Under the pieces are notes generated by a model. That model did no database searches. It was not told the origin of the DNA and saw only the letters and a program-made list of their open reading frames with translations. Shown piece by piece: positions 39,998-48,313 of a DNA stretch of 64,000 nt. Position numbers and translations under genes: made by a program. Where the stretch lies: positions 1,054,001-1,118,000 of the forward strand of contig NZ_FO704551.1 of the NCBI RefSeq assembly GCF_000968175.1, given 5' to 3'. Every line of letters begins with the position of its first letter. The first letter of the stretch is position 1. Source of the stretch: Xenorhabdus poinarii G6 (GTDB lineage Bacteria; Pseudomonadota; Gammaproteobacteria; Enterobacterales; Enterobacteriaceae).

Positions 39998-40393
39998 CTA
40001 TAATTTATTTATATAGATGACTTCATATCCATCATTTGTTGGATATATAAAAGAATCGTCATCAGAGGATGGAAAGCCAAATGAAGCAGAAAATGCTCCA
40101 TATGATATTGATGTAAAAGGAGAACTCTTCCAGATACGTCTATTTTTATTATCATATAAAACAATAAAATAGTCATCATCCATAATAAAGTATTTAAACA
40201 TCGCGTATGGCGATATGGGTAATTTTTTATATACCATTGCGGTATATTGACCATGTTTATCCTTTACTTCAAACTCCTTATTCCAATTACCGAAAAATAA
40301 AGTTGATGGAAATAGCATCCATACTATAAAAATAGTAATGAACAATAAAACCAATAATGGTTTTTTAAAAAAATATTCACATTTTGTTTTCAT
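39998..40393 (-). CDS. Membrane-anchored putative immunity protein of the T6SS cassette
   Basis: 131 residues. One hydrophobic helix near the N terminus (about 12-34, PLLVLLFITIFIVWMLF) is followed by a soluble domain (DKHGQYTAMVYKKLPISPYA; MDDDYFIVLYDNKNRRIW). It resembles small DUF6201-like proteins found next to Hcp-linked toxins; this is from memory. The start overlaps the toxin stop by 4 bases, the last-gene position normal for immunity genes. The helix suggests the toxin is met in the periplasm or at the inner membrane. Strongly AT-rich. Confidence 0.5.
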   Translation of the reverse strand: MKTKCEYFFKKPLLVLLFITIFIVWMLFPSTLFFGNWNKEFEVKDKHGQYTAMVYKKLPISPYAMFKYFIMDDDYFIVLYDNKNRRIWKSSPFTSISYGAFSASFGFPSSDDDSFIYPTNDGYEVIYINKL

Positions 40394-41229
40394 AGGTAAA
40401 TAATTCTATGTTGTGGTAATGGCTCCATCCATAAAATATCAGAGAAAACCATAAAATCACCACCTTCATTATGCTTTTTTTGCCATTGTCTAAAACTATC
40501 ATTAACTACAGGAACATATCCATTGTATTTAATCCATAAGGCCATCCAGCTTCCAGTAGCATAAAGAGCGGCATAATCAACAGAGCTAATTTTGTCTAAT
40601 ATACCTTTTTTACTCCAAATCCCTAAAGGTTCTGTTGCACCAACAAAATCATAGGTATCTTTTAAATACATTCCAATCTGTTCGGTGACAAAAACATCTT
40701 TGTTGTTTGATTTATCCACATAACCCTTAACAGCCACCTTCATATTAGAATTACCCATAGCACCATACCAATCGTCAATCGTATCAAGTTTAGAACCAAA
40801 TTGCCTAACGTTGACTGCTGAAAATGTGTCTATTTCTCGTATATCTTTTTCATATCCTAATACTTTCTTTTCACTTTTCTTTAATTGTTTTTTTAATTGG
40901 GTAATGCCTGCATTACTTGCCCAACCATTAATGAGTACAGACATAATCTCTTTAGGTTGTTTATATTTAATCGCCCATTCCATTTTTATAATGGAATCAT
41001 TAAATCTTTCATCCGGTATATCTATTGCATCATCTGTAACATACTTGCTTTTTATTTCCTTAGTAAAGGCATAAGCAGGTTTAGTATTAAACCAATGACG
41101 CATTAATTTTGGTGCCATTTCCCATCCCATTTTTTCCATTGCATCCGGGATTTGGTTTAAATAAAAAATATCCATTTCAATTTCTGTATTTTTGCCGCCT
41201 TTAACGGTTTTAGTTTTAAAAATCGACAT
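40390..41229 (-). CDS. DUF6402-type putative T6SS effector
   Basis: 279 residues. The N-terminal block (YLNQIPDAMEKMGWEMAPKL then MRHWFNTKPAYAF) matches DUF6402 proteins, usually encoded directly after an hcp gene and considered T6SS toxins. The C-terminal part contains WYGAMGNSNMKVAVKGY and YVPVVNDSFRQWQKKHNEGG, then FMVFSDILWMEPLPQHRIIY. No catalytic motif is known to me, so activity cannot be stated. It begins 2 bases after the Hcp stop and ends overlapping the putative immunity gene. AT-rich relative to capsid genes, suggesting separate acquisition. Confidence 0.65.
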   Translation of the reverse strand: MSIFKTKTVKGGKNTEIEMDIFYLNQIPDAMEKMGWEMAPKLMRHWFNTKPAYAFTKEIKSKYVTDDAIDIPDERFNDSIIKMEWAIKYKQPKEIMSVLINGWASNAGITQLKKQLKKSEKKVLGYEKDIREIDTFSAVNVRQFGSKLDTIDDWYGAMGNSNMKVAVKGYVDKSNNKDVFVTEQIGMYLKDTYDFVGATEPLGIWSKKGILDKISSVDYAALYATGSWMALWIKYNGYVPVVNDSFRQWQKKHNEGGDFMVFSDILWMEPLPQHRIIYL

Positions 41230-41231
41230 AA

Positions 41232-41966
41232 TTAAATCCCTATTTTTGTTTGAAATAAATATTTAACTTCAAGGTTTTCTTCTTTTTTGGCATCAAACTG
41301 TTTTGTTATTCCAGATGTTTGACATATTCCCTCAATCAGTCCCTTGTCCGTTTCCACTCCATATGCGATATCTTGGCAAACATTTCCTTGATGTTTCAGT
41401 GTGAACTTATGGCTGAACAAAGCCTCTATTGTCGTTTCAAGTGGCTTAATTAATGACGAAAATCCAGACAAAAGCGGCCTTTCTTCTTCACGCCCCTGCA
41501 ACTGCGATATCGCATAGCCTGTTGTCCCTGCCGCGCGATGCGTGAATGATATCGACTTATAATCAAGCTGTACCGTTTCATACGGGATCTGGTCATTGTC
41601 ATCTATCGAATGCGGATAGTGACAGGAAAAATCAACAATGGTTGCGCCTGTCAGTTTGATCTCATAAAAAAATTCCAACTGTCCGGCAAGGTTTACGCGG
41701 TAACACTTAAAAAGGGCATCCAGCAGCTCGTTCTTGTCTATTGCTAACCCCAACAACGGGGAAGATTTATCAATGGGTTTGATAAAGCTGACCGGGAGAT
41801 GATTGACGTTCTGATCGCGTGTCATCATATGGCTGAGGTGCAATACCTGTATTTCATCTTCCCGCCCGGCCTGATAGCGGTTACCGATAGATTTGGGGGT
41901 TGAACAGCCCGCCGAGATTAAGCCTTGTTTCTTGCCCTTTAACGACAAGTAAATGAGATATGACAT
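41232..41966 (-). CDS. hcp: Extended Hcp family type VI secretion protein
   Basis: 244 residues. Residues 1 to about 160 form an Hcp tube domain: MSYLIYLSLKGKKQGLISAG, HLSHMMTRDQNVNHLPVSF, DKSSPLLGLAIDKNELL, CYRVNLAGQLEFFYEIKLTG and SISFTHRAAGTTGY. About 80 further residues follow, making this an extended Hcp. Hcp hexamers stack into the inner tube of the T6SS and carry cargo effectors. Within this window there are no other T6SS machine genes, so it depends on a T6SS encoded elsewhere. It heads the three-gene cassette in the satellite. Confidence 0.88.
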   Translation of the reverse strand: MSYLIYLSLKGKKQGLISAGCSTPKSIGNRYQAGREDEIQVLHLSHMMTRDQNVNHLPVSFIKPIDKSSPLLGLAIDKNELLDALFKCYRVNLAGQLEFFYEIKLTGATIVDFSCHYPHSIDDNDQIPYETVQLDYKSISFTHRAAGTTGYAISQLQGREEERPLLSGFSSLIKPLETTIEALFSHKFTLKHQGNVCQDIAYGVETDKGLIEGICQTSGITKQFDAKKEENLEVKYLFQTKIGI

Positions 41967-42472
41967 TCCTGTCTCCTGTCATCTGATTTTCAATGGATGC
42001 TCATTACAGCATCAATTAAACAGGATATAACAGCAATACTTATCTATTCCAGCATGAATAAAAGATCACCAGCAAAATTGTGATTAATCTCTCTGCTTAA
42101 ATAAAATCAGATAATTACCTAATTTAAATTTCAGATAGTACCCTAATAAAAAAACAAATTGATGCACTAAATTTATCTTCTTAGATTCATCCGGCTTTTA
42201 TTTTCCTGCCAGAATATACCCCCCTGAAAATCTTTTTCACCCTCTCAGTTATGCACCCTCTGCACAATCCCCTGAAAGCCTTGCTACATCTGGGTTTGAT
42301 GCAATTAATATGATATTCACTGACTGTATCATCTGTTCACCCATTTTCTAGATTAATGAAGAGAATGTAGAGTTGATGTATAGCTAAAAATAACTATACA
42401 TCTATTATTTTCTTTTAAATACAACTAGATATTTGAAGTGGTGTATAGAATGCAGACCTAAAGCCAAAAGTT
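41967..42472. other. Candidate replication origin region of the satellite
   Basis: 506 non-coding bases between hcp and the primase gene. TCTGTTCACC at 42332-42341 is the exact complement of the P4 alpha-protein iteron GGTGAACAGA. Direct repeats surround it: CCCCTGAAA twice (42221-42229, 42269-42277), CACCCTCT twice (42238-42245, 42254-42261) and CAGATA-ACCTAAT-like units (42108-42123, 42132-42147). GATGTATAG and CTATACATC form an inverted repeat near 42374-42401. P4-type satellites have their origin beside the alpha gene. The hcp promoter must also lie here. Confidence 0.4.
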
Positions 42473-44917
42473 TTATACAGGTGATTTAAAATCTCGACAC
42501 TCAGGCACAGAAGGTAGCCATTCTTCAGCCTCTTCCGATAATTCAACGTTATAAGAGTAACCTTTCTTGGTTCGCACTTTCCGATACTCTTTCCGGTATT
42601 CCAGCATAATCTTGGGGATGGATTCACCAAACTTAGTCAGTGTTAGCGGACGTTCAAAACCGTGCGCCTCCATAAAAGAAAGATAAGCATGATATAAATA
42701 CAGTCTCGGTGCGCGTGGGCTGATATTCTTATTACCCATCTTCATTCCAGTTGTATCATTGACAGACACCAGATAACCGCAAAAGCGATACAACGGATCA
42801 GAATTGCTTTTCACTGTTAACGCTTCGTTCGAGTCGCGTTGCGCCTGTAGCAGTTTTTTAGCCTTATTCTGGTCGGCAAATTCGTTTAATAAATGACGAA
42901 TAATCACCGGCAGTTCCCGACTGATTTTCTCCGGCAATTGTGGATCTTTCTCGGATTCTTTGACCGGAATATTAAACGGGAATATTACTCGTCTTCTGGC
43001 AATGCCGCCATTGCGCTCTGTAAAGCTCATGGGTTCGTTATTGGTGGCTAATACCACGGCTTTAATAACCGTTGAAAATTGCTTCTCGTATTTTCCGTCA
43101 ATTTCAATCAGGTCGCCGCCGGTAATGGCCTTAATGCCTGCCCCTTCACCGACATATTTAACCTGATCGGGCAGCGTAATCAGACTTTTCCCGACAAACT
43201 GATAGCGTCCTCTTGCTTCATCCAGCGCTCTCATATTGCCACTGGCCGTATTGTGTTCTCCCGCTAATAAGGTCGCAATATACGTAAAGATGCTTTTACC
43301 GCTGCCGCCTTCGCCTGTCACTTCAATAAAGAGCTGCCAGTCATAACGGTTTGCCAGAATCATAAACAAGGCTGCTTTGATGCGATTCATCTTGTTTTCA
43401 TTCTGACCTGCTGCATGGGATAACCAACGGTAAAAGTCAGGGGCATGATCCGGCAGGTTTTCACCAATAGCGGGCTGGGTAAACTTAATGCCATTATGGT
43501 TCATGAGCCAATGTTCAGGCTGATGGGGAATAAATTTCTGTGTCGATAGCTCATACACACCATTACTGAACCCAATTAAATCCTGCCGTTGTTCGCCGAT
43601 GATTGGTACTTGTAATTTCATGGCATAAATAGCGTTATTGATCCCGTTTGGACTGTACGGGGTGTCGTGCTGGTCAAAGATTGCCACCATTGCGCGACGC
43701 AGCTCGTTATCCGATACGGTTTCCCATGTTGTGCCGTTATAGTGATAAACCATTTCGCTATCAGGATTAACAACTACTTTGCCGTAACTTTCAACCAATA
43801 ATGCCCCGCGTTGACTGGCGGCCATTTGTGCCAGATTGTTATTGGCCTTTTTGGGCTTTGCTTCGTGGATCTGCGCTGCTTCTGCGTTCACTGCCTTTTT
43901 CTCCCCCACCTGATATAGCCCGTGACTGAATGCCTGCTTTGCTGCCTCAATGCCGTGACGCTGGCGATAGTCGTCCCAATCGGCCTTATACTCTGTCGGC
44001 GGTAGCGTTACCCAACCATTAATCGCTTTGGCGGTCTTCTCTGCCGCTATCTTGCCGACGTTCTTCTTGGGTTTGCCGTTTTTGTCCAGCTCTCCCGGTT
44101 CGTGCCAATCGTTATCGGCGGCAAGAATGATCTTCGCGTCTGGCCACAGTTCCCTAACCTGTTCGGCCACGTTAGGGAAGTTACCTTCATCCAGTGCCGC
44201 CAGTACCACACCCTCATGCAATTGACTGACCGTTAAAGCCGTTGCGTAACCCTCGGTAATGATGAACGTGTCCGGTGTGCCGGTTATCTCAGACACGGGG
44301 ATAAAACTGCCCTTTTTCTGAGTGCCTGCAACAAGGCGTTTTTCACCGTTCGGCTTAATGGTTTGCGCACCGGTGATAGTGCCGTTCAGTGTCTGGGTGA
44401 TCAGCAATAAAATCCCCTCTTTCAATAACCGTTGTTTGGGGCATTGCAGCCCCTTTTTCTCCAGATAGCCGGATTGCCCAAGCGTGGCTTGAGCCAAGAG
44501 CCTGTTCACTTTCTCGATTATTGAGGGAGTCTCTGATTTGGGAGCCTCTTTTCTGGCAGGCTTGGATTCCGGTAAGGGCAGAGCCAGTGCTCCCGAAACT
44601 AACTTAGCGGCTGCAAAGACTGTGATCCCTTTAACCCTTGCCACCAAATCCAGCCCGTCACCGTGATTGGGCTGGTCACACTGGCGACAATGCCAGTCGC
44701 CATTACCGTGATCGTCGATGAAGTGAAAGCGGTCAGTTCCCCCGCATATCGGACAAGCGCCATGCTTCCCCTTTGCCGGAACCTCAACACCACAGGCTGG
44801 CAACAGACTTTGCCAATGATTCATGGCGGATTTTTTCACGGTACGGATAACGTCTATTGGGCGGATTTCTTCATTGTTTTTACGGCTGTTATATCCATAT
44901 GCAGATGATTGACTCAT
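42473..44917 (-). CDS. P4-alpha-type primase/helicase
   Basis: 814 residues. A zinc ribbon (CPICGGTDRFHF ... CRQC) is followed by a TOPRIM region (FIITEGYATALTVSQLHEG; IILAADND), and then a superfamily 3 helicase with Walker A GEGGSGKS and ATNNEPMSF. The C-terminal region should bind the origin, as in P4 alpha (777 residues). This enzyme both primes and unwinds, giving the element autonomous replication after induction. The upstream 119-residue gene ends 3 bases before its start. Confidence 0.92.
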   Translation of the reverse strand: MSQSSAYGYNSRKNNEEIRPIDVIRTVKKSAMNHWQSLLPACGVEVPAKGKHGACPICGGTDRFHFIDDHGNGDWHCRQCDQPNHGDGLDLVARVKGITVFAAAKLVSGALALPLPESKPARKEAPKSETPSIIEKVNRLLAQATLGQSGYLEKKGLQCPKQRLLKEGILLLITQTLNGTITGAQTIKPNGEKRLVAGTQKKGSFIPVSEITGTPDTFIITEGYATALTVSQLHEGVVLAALDEGNFPNVAEQVRELWPDAKIILAADNDWHEPGELDKNGKPKKNVGKIAAEKTAKAINGWVTLPPTEYKADWDDYRQRHGIEAAKQAFSHGLYQVGEKKAVNAEAAQIHEAKPKKANNNLAQMAASQRGALLVESYGKVVVNPDSEMVYHYNGTTWETVSDNELRRAMVAIFDQHDTPYSPNGINNAIYAMKLQVPIIGEQRQDLIGFSNGVYELSTQKFIPHQPEHWLMNHNGIKFTQPAIGENLPDHAPDFYRWLSHAAGQNENKMNRIKAALFMILANRYDWQLFIEVTGEGGSGKSIFTYIATLLAGEHNTASGNMRALDEARGRYQFVGKSLITLPDQVKYVGEGAGIKAITGGDLIEIDGKYEKQFSTVIKAVVLATNNEPMSFTERNGGIARRRVIFPFNIPVKESEKDPQLPEKISRELPVIIRHLLNEFADQNKAKKLLQAQRDSNEALTVKSNSDPLYRFCGYLVSVNDTTGMKMGNKNISPRAPRLYLYHAYLSFMEAHGFERPLTLTKFGESIPKIMLEYRKEYRKVRTKKGYSYNVELSEEAEEWLPSVPECRDFKSPV

Positions 44918-44920
44918 GGC

Positions 44921-45280
44921 TTATTCCTCATAAACAGCCGCTTGAAGCGCATGATAGACTTCCTGATTGATATCACAGGCCAACGCAATCAGGTTATTTA
45001 AATCGATGGAACATTCAGACTTGGCTTTTTCAAGAATGACGTAAAATAAGGAGGTCGCCAACCTTGTATTGTGCATGGCCTGATCCAGTGATATCGGCGC
45101 TCTGCACTCGTACACGCTGACGATTTCAGTATCAACGGTTTCATTATCTGGCATACAAGCACTGCGAATATTTTTGGCGGCTTTCTCCGCACCACGCAAG
45201 GTCTTGTATTTGTAGCGGACAGTTTCTTTTTTTATCTCGCCTGTATGGTGATTTGTCATGGTGACAATGATCTTAAACAT
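44921..45280 (-). CDS. Small satellite protein upstream of the primase, unknown
   Basis: 119 residues. Begins MFKIIVTMTNHHTGEIKKET with a KTLRGAEKAAKNIR helix; the C-terminal half is helical (SLFYVILEKAKSECSIDLNN). I do not recognise the family. The ATG overlaps the Icd-like stop by 8 bases and the gene ends 3 bases from the primase start, so the three form one operon. Confidence 0.65.
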   Translation of the reverse strand: MFKIIVTMTNHHTGEIKKETVRYKYKTLRGAEKAAKNIRSACMPDNETVDTEIVSVYECRAPISLDQAMHNTRLATSLFYVILEKAKSECSIDLNNLIALACDINQEVYHALQAAVYEE

Positions 45281-45398
45281 GTCTTACCTCCTGAACGGAG
45301 ATAAGGTGCACCGGGTGAATATCTACCAGCCGTTGATTGCTTGATGCTATTAGGCATATAAATTTAAGGCGAGTTTGGGTATGCTGTTGTACAGCCAT
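45273..45398 (-). CDS. Icd-like small protein (P4-type host division inhibitor family)
   Basis: 41 residues from the ATG at 45398 with GAGG 7-10 bases upstream. MAVQQHTQTRLKFICLIAS and the C-terminal VHLISVQEVRHV resemble the conserved part of Icd-like proteins in P4-family satellites and prophages, some of which block cell division. The longer frame to 45827 runs antisense to the YlcI-like gene and is not credible. First gene of the replication operon; short, so family assignment is tentative. Confidence 0.5.
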   Translation of the reverse strand: MAVQQHTQTRLKFICLIASSNQRLVDIHPVHLISVQEVRHV

Positions 45399-45484
45399 AA
45401 TCGTTACCTCAACTAACGGTTTGGTTAGATGCCTCGATAGTGTTCCACCACTACGGGGCATTGCTTTTTTATGGTGCTCATCTT

Positions 45485-45533
45485 TATAATGGTTCGCACC
45501 ACTGTTTAATAAACTATCATAACGGTTCGAACC
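45485..45533. promoter_or_regulatory. Divergent promoter/operator region of the satellite
   Basis: GGTTCGAACC, a perfect 10-bp palindrome (45524-45533), and the near-copy GGTTCGCACC (45491-45500) are 33 bases apart between the leftward replication operon and the rightward YlcI-like gene. TATAAT (45485-45490) and TATCAT (45515-45520) could be -10 boxes. The palindrome ends one base before the rightward start codon. Confidence 0.55.
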
Positions 45534-45534
45534 A

Positions 45535-45717
45535 ATGCAAGATGAAAAAAGCAAAAAACCATATGAGCGAAATAACAGCACACGCCGGACAATTCGCTTT
45601 GAAGATGATCTGCTTGAGCAAATTGAAGGGGTAGCTGATAAAGGTAATTTCAGTTCATGGGTTAAAGATGCCTGCCGTGAAAAACTCCTGACTTTAGGAA
45701 TAAAGCCTAAAATCTGA
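45535..45717 (+). CDS. YlcI/YnfO-family (DUF3950) small protein, likely RHH regulator
   Basis: 60 residues. KKPYERNNSTRRTIRFEDDL, then LEQIEGVADKGNFSSWVKDA and CREKL, match the YlcI/YnfO family of prophage small proteins with ribbon-helix-helix character. It is the only rightward gene inside the element. There is no ribosome site: the ATG lies one base after a palindromic operator and a few bases after a -10-like TATCAT, so the mRNA may be leaderless. It probably binds the two GGTTCG boxes and controls both directions. Confidence 0.75.
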   Translation: MQDEKSKKPYERNNSTRRTIRFEDDLLEQIEGVADKGNFSSWVKDACREKLLTLGIKPKI

Positions 45718-45914
45718 ATCAACCAGTAATAGCTTCGGTTGTTAACTAACCCTCTTAAAGAGGGTTGTCTCTCAAATTGATGGCTAATTAACCTCAAATA
45801 ATTTCTATAGCTAATATCTACCATCACATCCCTTTATGCCAAAAATCAGGCTATTTTTAGAGTGAGTTTGATCACTGCCAATTAAGGCAGTTAATTTTTC
45901 ATGACGTTATTTTT

Positions 45915-46199
45915 TTAATTGGTAGGTTTGCGGCTATACGGATTATTTATATTTTCTACGATTGGCGGATTATGTACCCAGTGCAACAAATCACTGAGCA
46001 ACCAAGCACAAGAATTGCGGCCTAATGGCTTACGGGCAGGGAAACGCCCTTCATTTTCCAGTTTCCATGCTGACGTTCTGGAAATAGAGGTAATGTGATG
46101 GCGTTCCTTTTCGCGGACAAGGCGCTCATAAGGTTCGCCATATTCGGAAAGGATAGAGCGGCGTTCTTCTGGTGTAGGAGAATTATACTGAATGGTCAT
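45915..46199 (-). CDS. AlpA-family excisionase/activator
   Basis: 94 residues. The AlpA helix-turn-helix is visible in the middle (ITSISRTSAWKLENEGRFPA, then RKPLGRNSCAWLLSDLLHW). In P4-like satellites and PICIs, AlpA activates integrase expression and is the master switch for excision. Located between the integrase and the replication operon, on the same strand. Confidence 0.88.
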   Translation of the reverse strand: MTIQYNSPTPEERRSILSEYGEPYERLVREKERHHITSISRTSAWKLENEGRFPARKPLGRNSCAWLLSDLLHWVHNPPIVENINNPYSRKPTN

Positions 46200-46326
46200 G
46201 TTACCCTCACTGTTTAATTGTTTTTGTGAGGGTATTTTACTTAATGGAAATTATTACGAAAGTAAGCCACATTTGTTACGTTTATATCACAATGAACATG
46301 CTCACTATCAAACGCATTCATTCTCA

Positions 46327-47544
46327 TTATTGAGCGGCTTTTAATATGACCACATTTTCATAATTACCCGCCAAAACATCCAGCCGCTCACACCACTTGT
46401 TTAAAGCGTCCAGCTTCTCTGGTAGGTATTGGCTCTTGTTATATATTGCCATGACGCCCGGTAAGATATGGCCTAAAAGCTGATCAACAATATGTGGAGC
46501 TACCTTCATATCATTTAATTTTGTGGAAAAAGTTCGTCTTAAATCATGCAGAGACCATTTGTCCAAATGACCTAATTTTTTCCATACCTTCGTTCCATAC
46601 TCTGAGACTGTTTCAGTGCTCTTAAATTCTCCTAATAGGTAATCACTTTTATGATTTTGACAAACAAGATTCTCTAAGAACGGTTTCATACATTCAGGTA
46701 TAGGTCGAATAATTCTTTCACCTGTCTTGCTGTTTTCTTTTGGGACAGTCCATAACATGGAATTAAAGTTCCATTCTGAATATTTCGACAATCTGATCTC
46801 TCGTGTCCGACAACCAAATACAACCAATATTTTCAATAAATTATTGTAATAAGGTAGGTAACTACCTGTATTTATGGATTCCCATAATTGACCAAGTTCA
46901 TTATCTTCTAAATACCGCTGACCTTTATTCTGTTTTTTCCCAACATCCTGAATAGTTAAATCATCCAATACATGGCTAACTGCATACCTTCTTACCCGGC
47001 AAAATTTCAGAGCTTGTTTGCACAATTGAAGTATGCCACCAGAAGCCACCGGAGCGTCCTTTTTCATTCTATCAAAGCATTGCAGCCAATATATTATGTC
47101 ACAGTCAGACAATGCCATTTCCCCAATATAGGGGTAAATATGTTTTTCTAATTGAAGAATGAGGGTGTCAATATTGACTCGGTTTTCTCTACCATAGTGC
47201 TCTATCCAATATTCGATAGCATCTTTTACTGTGACTGGTTTTAATGATTCTTGCATCGTTAAATTAAATTGGAGCTTTGGATCTTTACCGGACGCCAACC
47301 AGTTACGGCATTTGTCCCGTGTTTCACGAGCTTGTTTGAGGGGCATATCAGGATAGCGCCCAATGGTAAGACGGTTTAACTTTTTACCATCAAGTCGATA
47401 GGTAAAAACCCAGCTAATACCTCCTGCTTTAGATGCTTTGGCACTCAACCCAGCACCATCAGCAAAAAACTCAATATTATTCCTTTCTTTTCCATGCAAA
47501 TTTTTAAGTTTTTTGTCACTGAGCTTGTTTAGTTCGGCAGCCAT
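46327..47544 (-). CDS. int: Tyrosine integrase, P4/CP4 type
   Basis: 405 residues from ATG 47544 (MAAELNKLSDKKLK), with GGATGA upstream; the ATG at 47550 adds two residues. An N-terminal arm-binding DUF4102-like domain (SWVFTYRLDGKKLNRLTIGR) and a catalytic domain with Arg in GCRTREIRLS, HDLRR, LLGH and a C-terminal Tyr in IYNKSQY. The recombination core is likely the 18-bp repeat 160 bases downstream of its start (47707-47724). It should excise and integrate the element at the hemF start. Confidence 0.95.
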   Translation of the reverse strand: MAAELNKLSDKKLKNLHGKERNNIEFFADGAGLSAKASKAGGISWVFTYRLDGKKLNRLTIGRYPDMPLKQARETRDKCRNWLASGKDPKLQFNLTMQESLKPVTVKDAIEYWIEHYGRENRVNIDTLILQLEKHIYPYIGEMALSDCDIIYWLQCFDRMKKDAPVASGGILQLCKQALKFCRVRRYAVSHVLDDLTIQDVGKKQNKGQRYLEDNELGQLWESINTGSYLPYYNNLLKILVVFGCRTREIRLSKYSEWNFNSMLWTVPKENSKTGERIIRPIPECMKPFLENLVCQNHKSDYLLGEFKSTETVSEYGTKVWKKLGHLDKWSLHDLRRTFSTKLNDMKVAPHIVDQLLGHILPGVMAIYNKSQYLPEKLDALNKWCERLDVLAGNYENVVILKAAQ

Positions 47545-47558
47545 AATCATCCAAGATA

Positions 47559-47578
47559 TTTATACAAATGTTTATACA
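47559..47578. promoter_or_regulatory. Candidate integrase arm-type site, right
   Basis: TTTATACAAATGTTTATACA, one base different from the left copy at 31991-32010 and in the same orientation; just upstream of the integrase start. Confidence 0.6.
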
Positions 47579-47706
47579 CAGTGTGCTGCAAGAGTGGGAA
47601 AACGTCAATAAGCACTGGAACAATGTACAGATAATAAAACAATTAATTATTTGATTTTAATGTAAAAATAAAAGTCATGGACAAACACCAAAACATGAAA
47701 CTAATA

Positions 47707-47724
47707 TATATTAGGTATATTCAT
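47707..47724. repeat. attR: 18-bp direct repeat
   Basis: Identical to 31906-31923. Read on the minus strand it keeps the hemF start ATG AAT ATA CCT AAT ATA, but continues TAT TAG, so only a seven-codon leader (MNIPNIY) is left at this end. Confidence 0.8.
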
Positions 47725-47814
47725 TTTTGCTTTCATTGTGGTTAATGATGGGGATTGCAGTATACCTGTTAGTCTCAATCAGCGCATTTTTATATTGATG
47801 CCAAAATAAAAGCG

Positions 47815-47866
47815 GTGATCACTAATATTGATTAAATTAGCAGTGATCATTAATATTGATTTAATT
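47815..47866. promoter_or_regulatory. Paired 24-base repeat upstream of ypeA
   Basis: GTGATCACTAATATTGATTA... at 47815-47838 recurs at 47843-47866 with two changes, a 28-base period. Each unit contains a TGATCA palindrome. It lies 25 bases from the ypeA start. Two cooperative regulator sites are possible. Confidence 0.5.
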
Positions 47867-47890
47867 GCTTGTTAAATAGGCTTACTCGCT

Positions 47891-48313
47891 ATGGAAATTC
47901 GGATATTTCGGCAAGACGACTTTGAAGCCGTTATCACACTTTGGGAACGTTGTGATTTAATTAACTCTGGTGATGATCCAGAAGTAGATATTGAGCGTAA
48001 GCTCACCCATGACGCTGATTTATTTTTGGTTGCTGATGTGGCGGGGGAAGTGGTTGGAACCGTCATGGGGGGTTATGATGGGCACCGTGGTCATGCCTAT
48101 TATTTGGGCGTTCATCCTGAATTCAGGGGCAGAGGCATCGCGAATGCGTTGATTTCACGCCTTGAAAAAAAATTGTTGGCAAGAGGTTGCCCAAATATTT
48201 TAATCATGGTTCCAGAAGAAAATGATGCAACAATTTGCATGTGTGAAAAGATGGAATACGATTATTTAGGTCAAGAAAATGTGATATTCATTAAGCGATT
48301 GATTATTGACTGA
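47891..48313 (+). CDS. ypeA: GNAT family acetyltransferase YpeA
   Basis: 140 residues (141 in E. coli). The GNAT acetyl-CoA site is clear: [20 protein letters not shown]-terminal [20 protein letters not shown] matches YpeA. Substrate not established. In E. coli the order is ypeA-amiA-hemF; here the satellite separates ypeA from hemF, and amiA is not present in the window. Confidence 0.93.
   Translation: MEIRIFRQDDFEAVITLWERCDLINSGDDPEVDIERKLTHDADLFLVADVAGEVVGTVMGGYDGHRGHAYYLGVHPEFRGRGIANALISRLEKKLLARGCPNILIMVPEENDATICMCEKMEYDYLGQENVIFIKRLIID

Larger units (their letters stand above)
47545..47890. other. Right end of satellite and ancestral hemF/ypeA intergenic region
   Basis: 346 bases without a gene. 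It contains the right arm-type site, the right att copy, and, beyond it, a paired 24-base repeat before ypeA. On the minus strand a TATACT box (47759-47764) may be part of the stranded native hemF promoter. Confidence 0.55.

Noticed and set aside
41232..41966. Hcp gene as the satellite's own tail tube
   Set aside because: Hcp is structurally related to phage tail tubes, but the conserved blocks and the DUF6402 neighbour are those of T6SS cassettes, and no other tail gene is present.
45273..45827. 184-codon minus-strand frame
   Set aside because: Its first two thirds are antisense to the YlcI/YnfO-like gene and low in family character; only the last 41 codons have a good ribosome site and Icd-like sequence.
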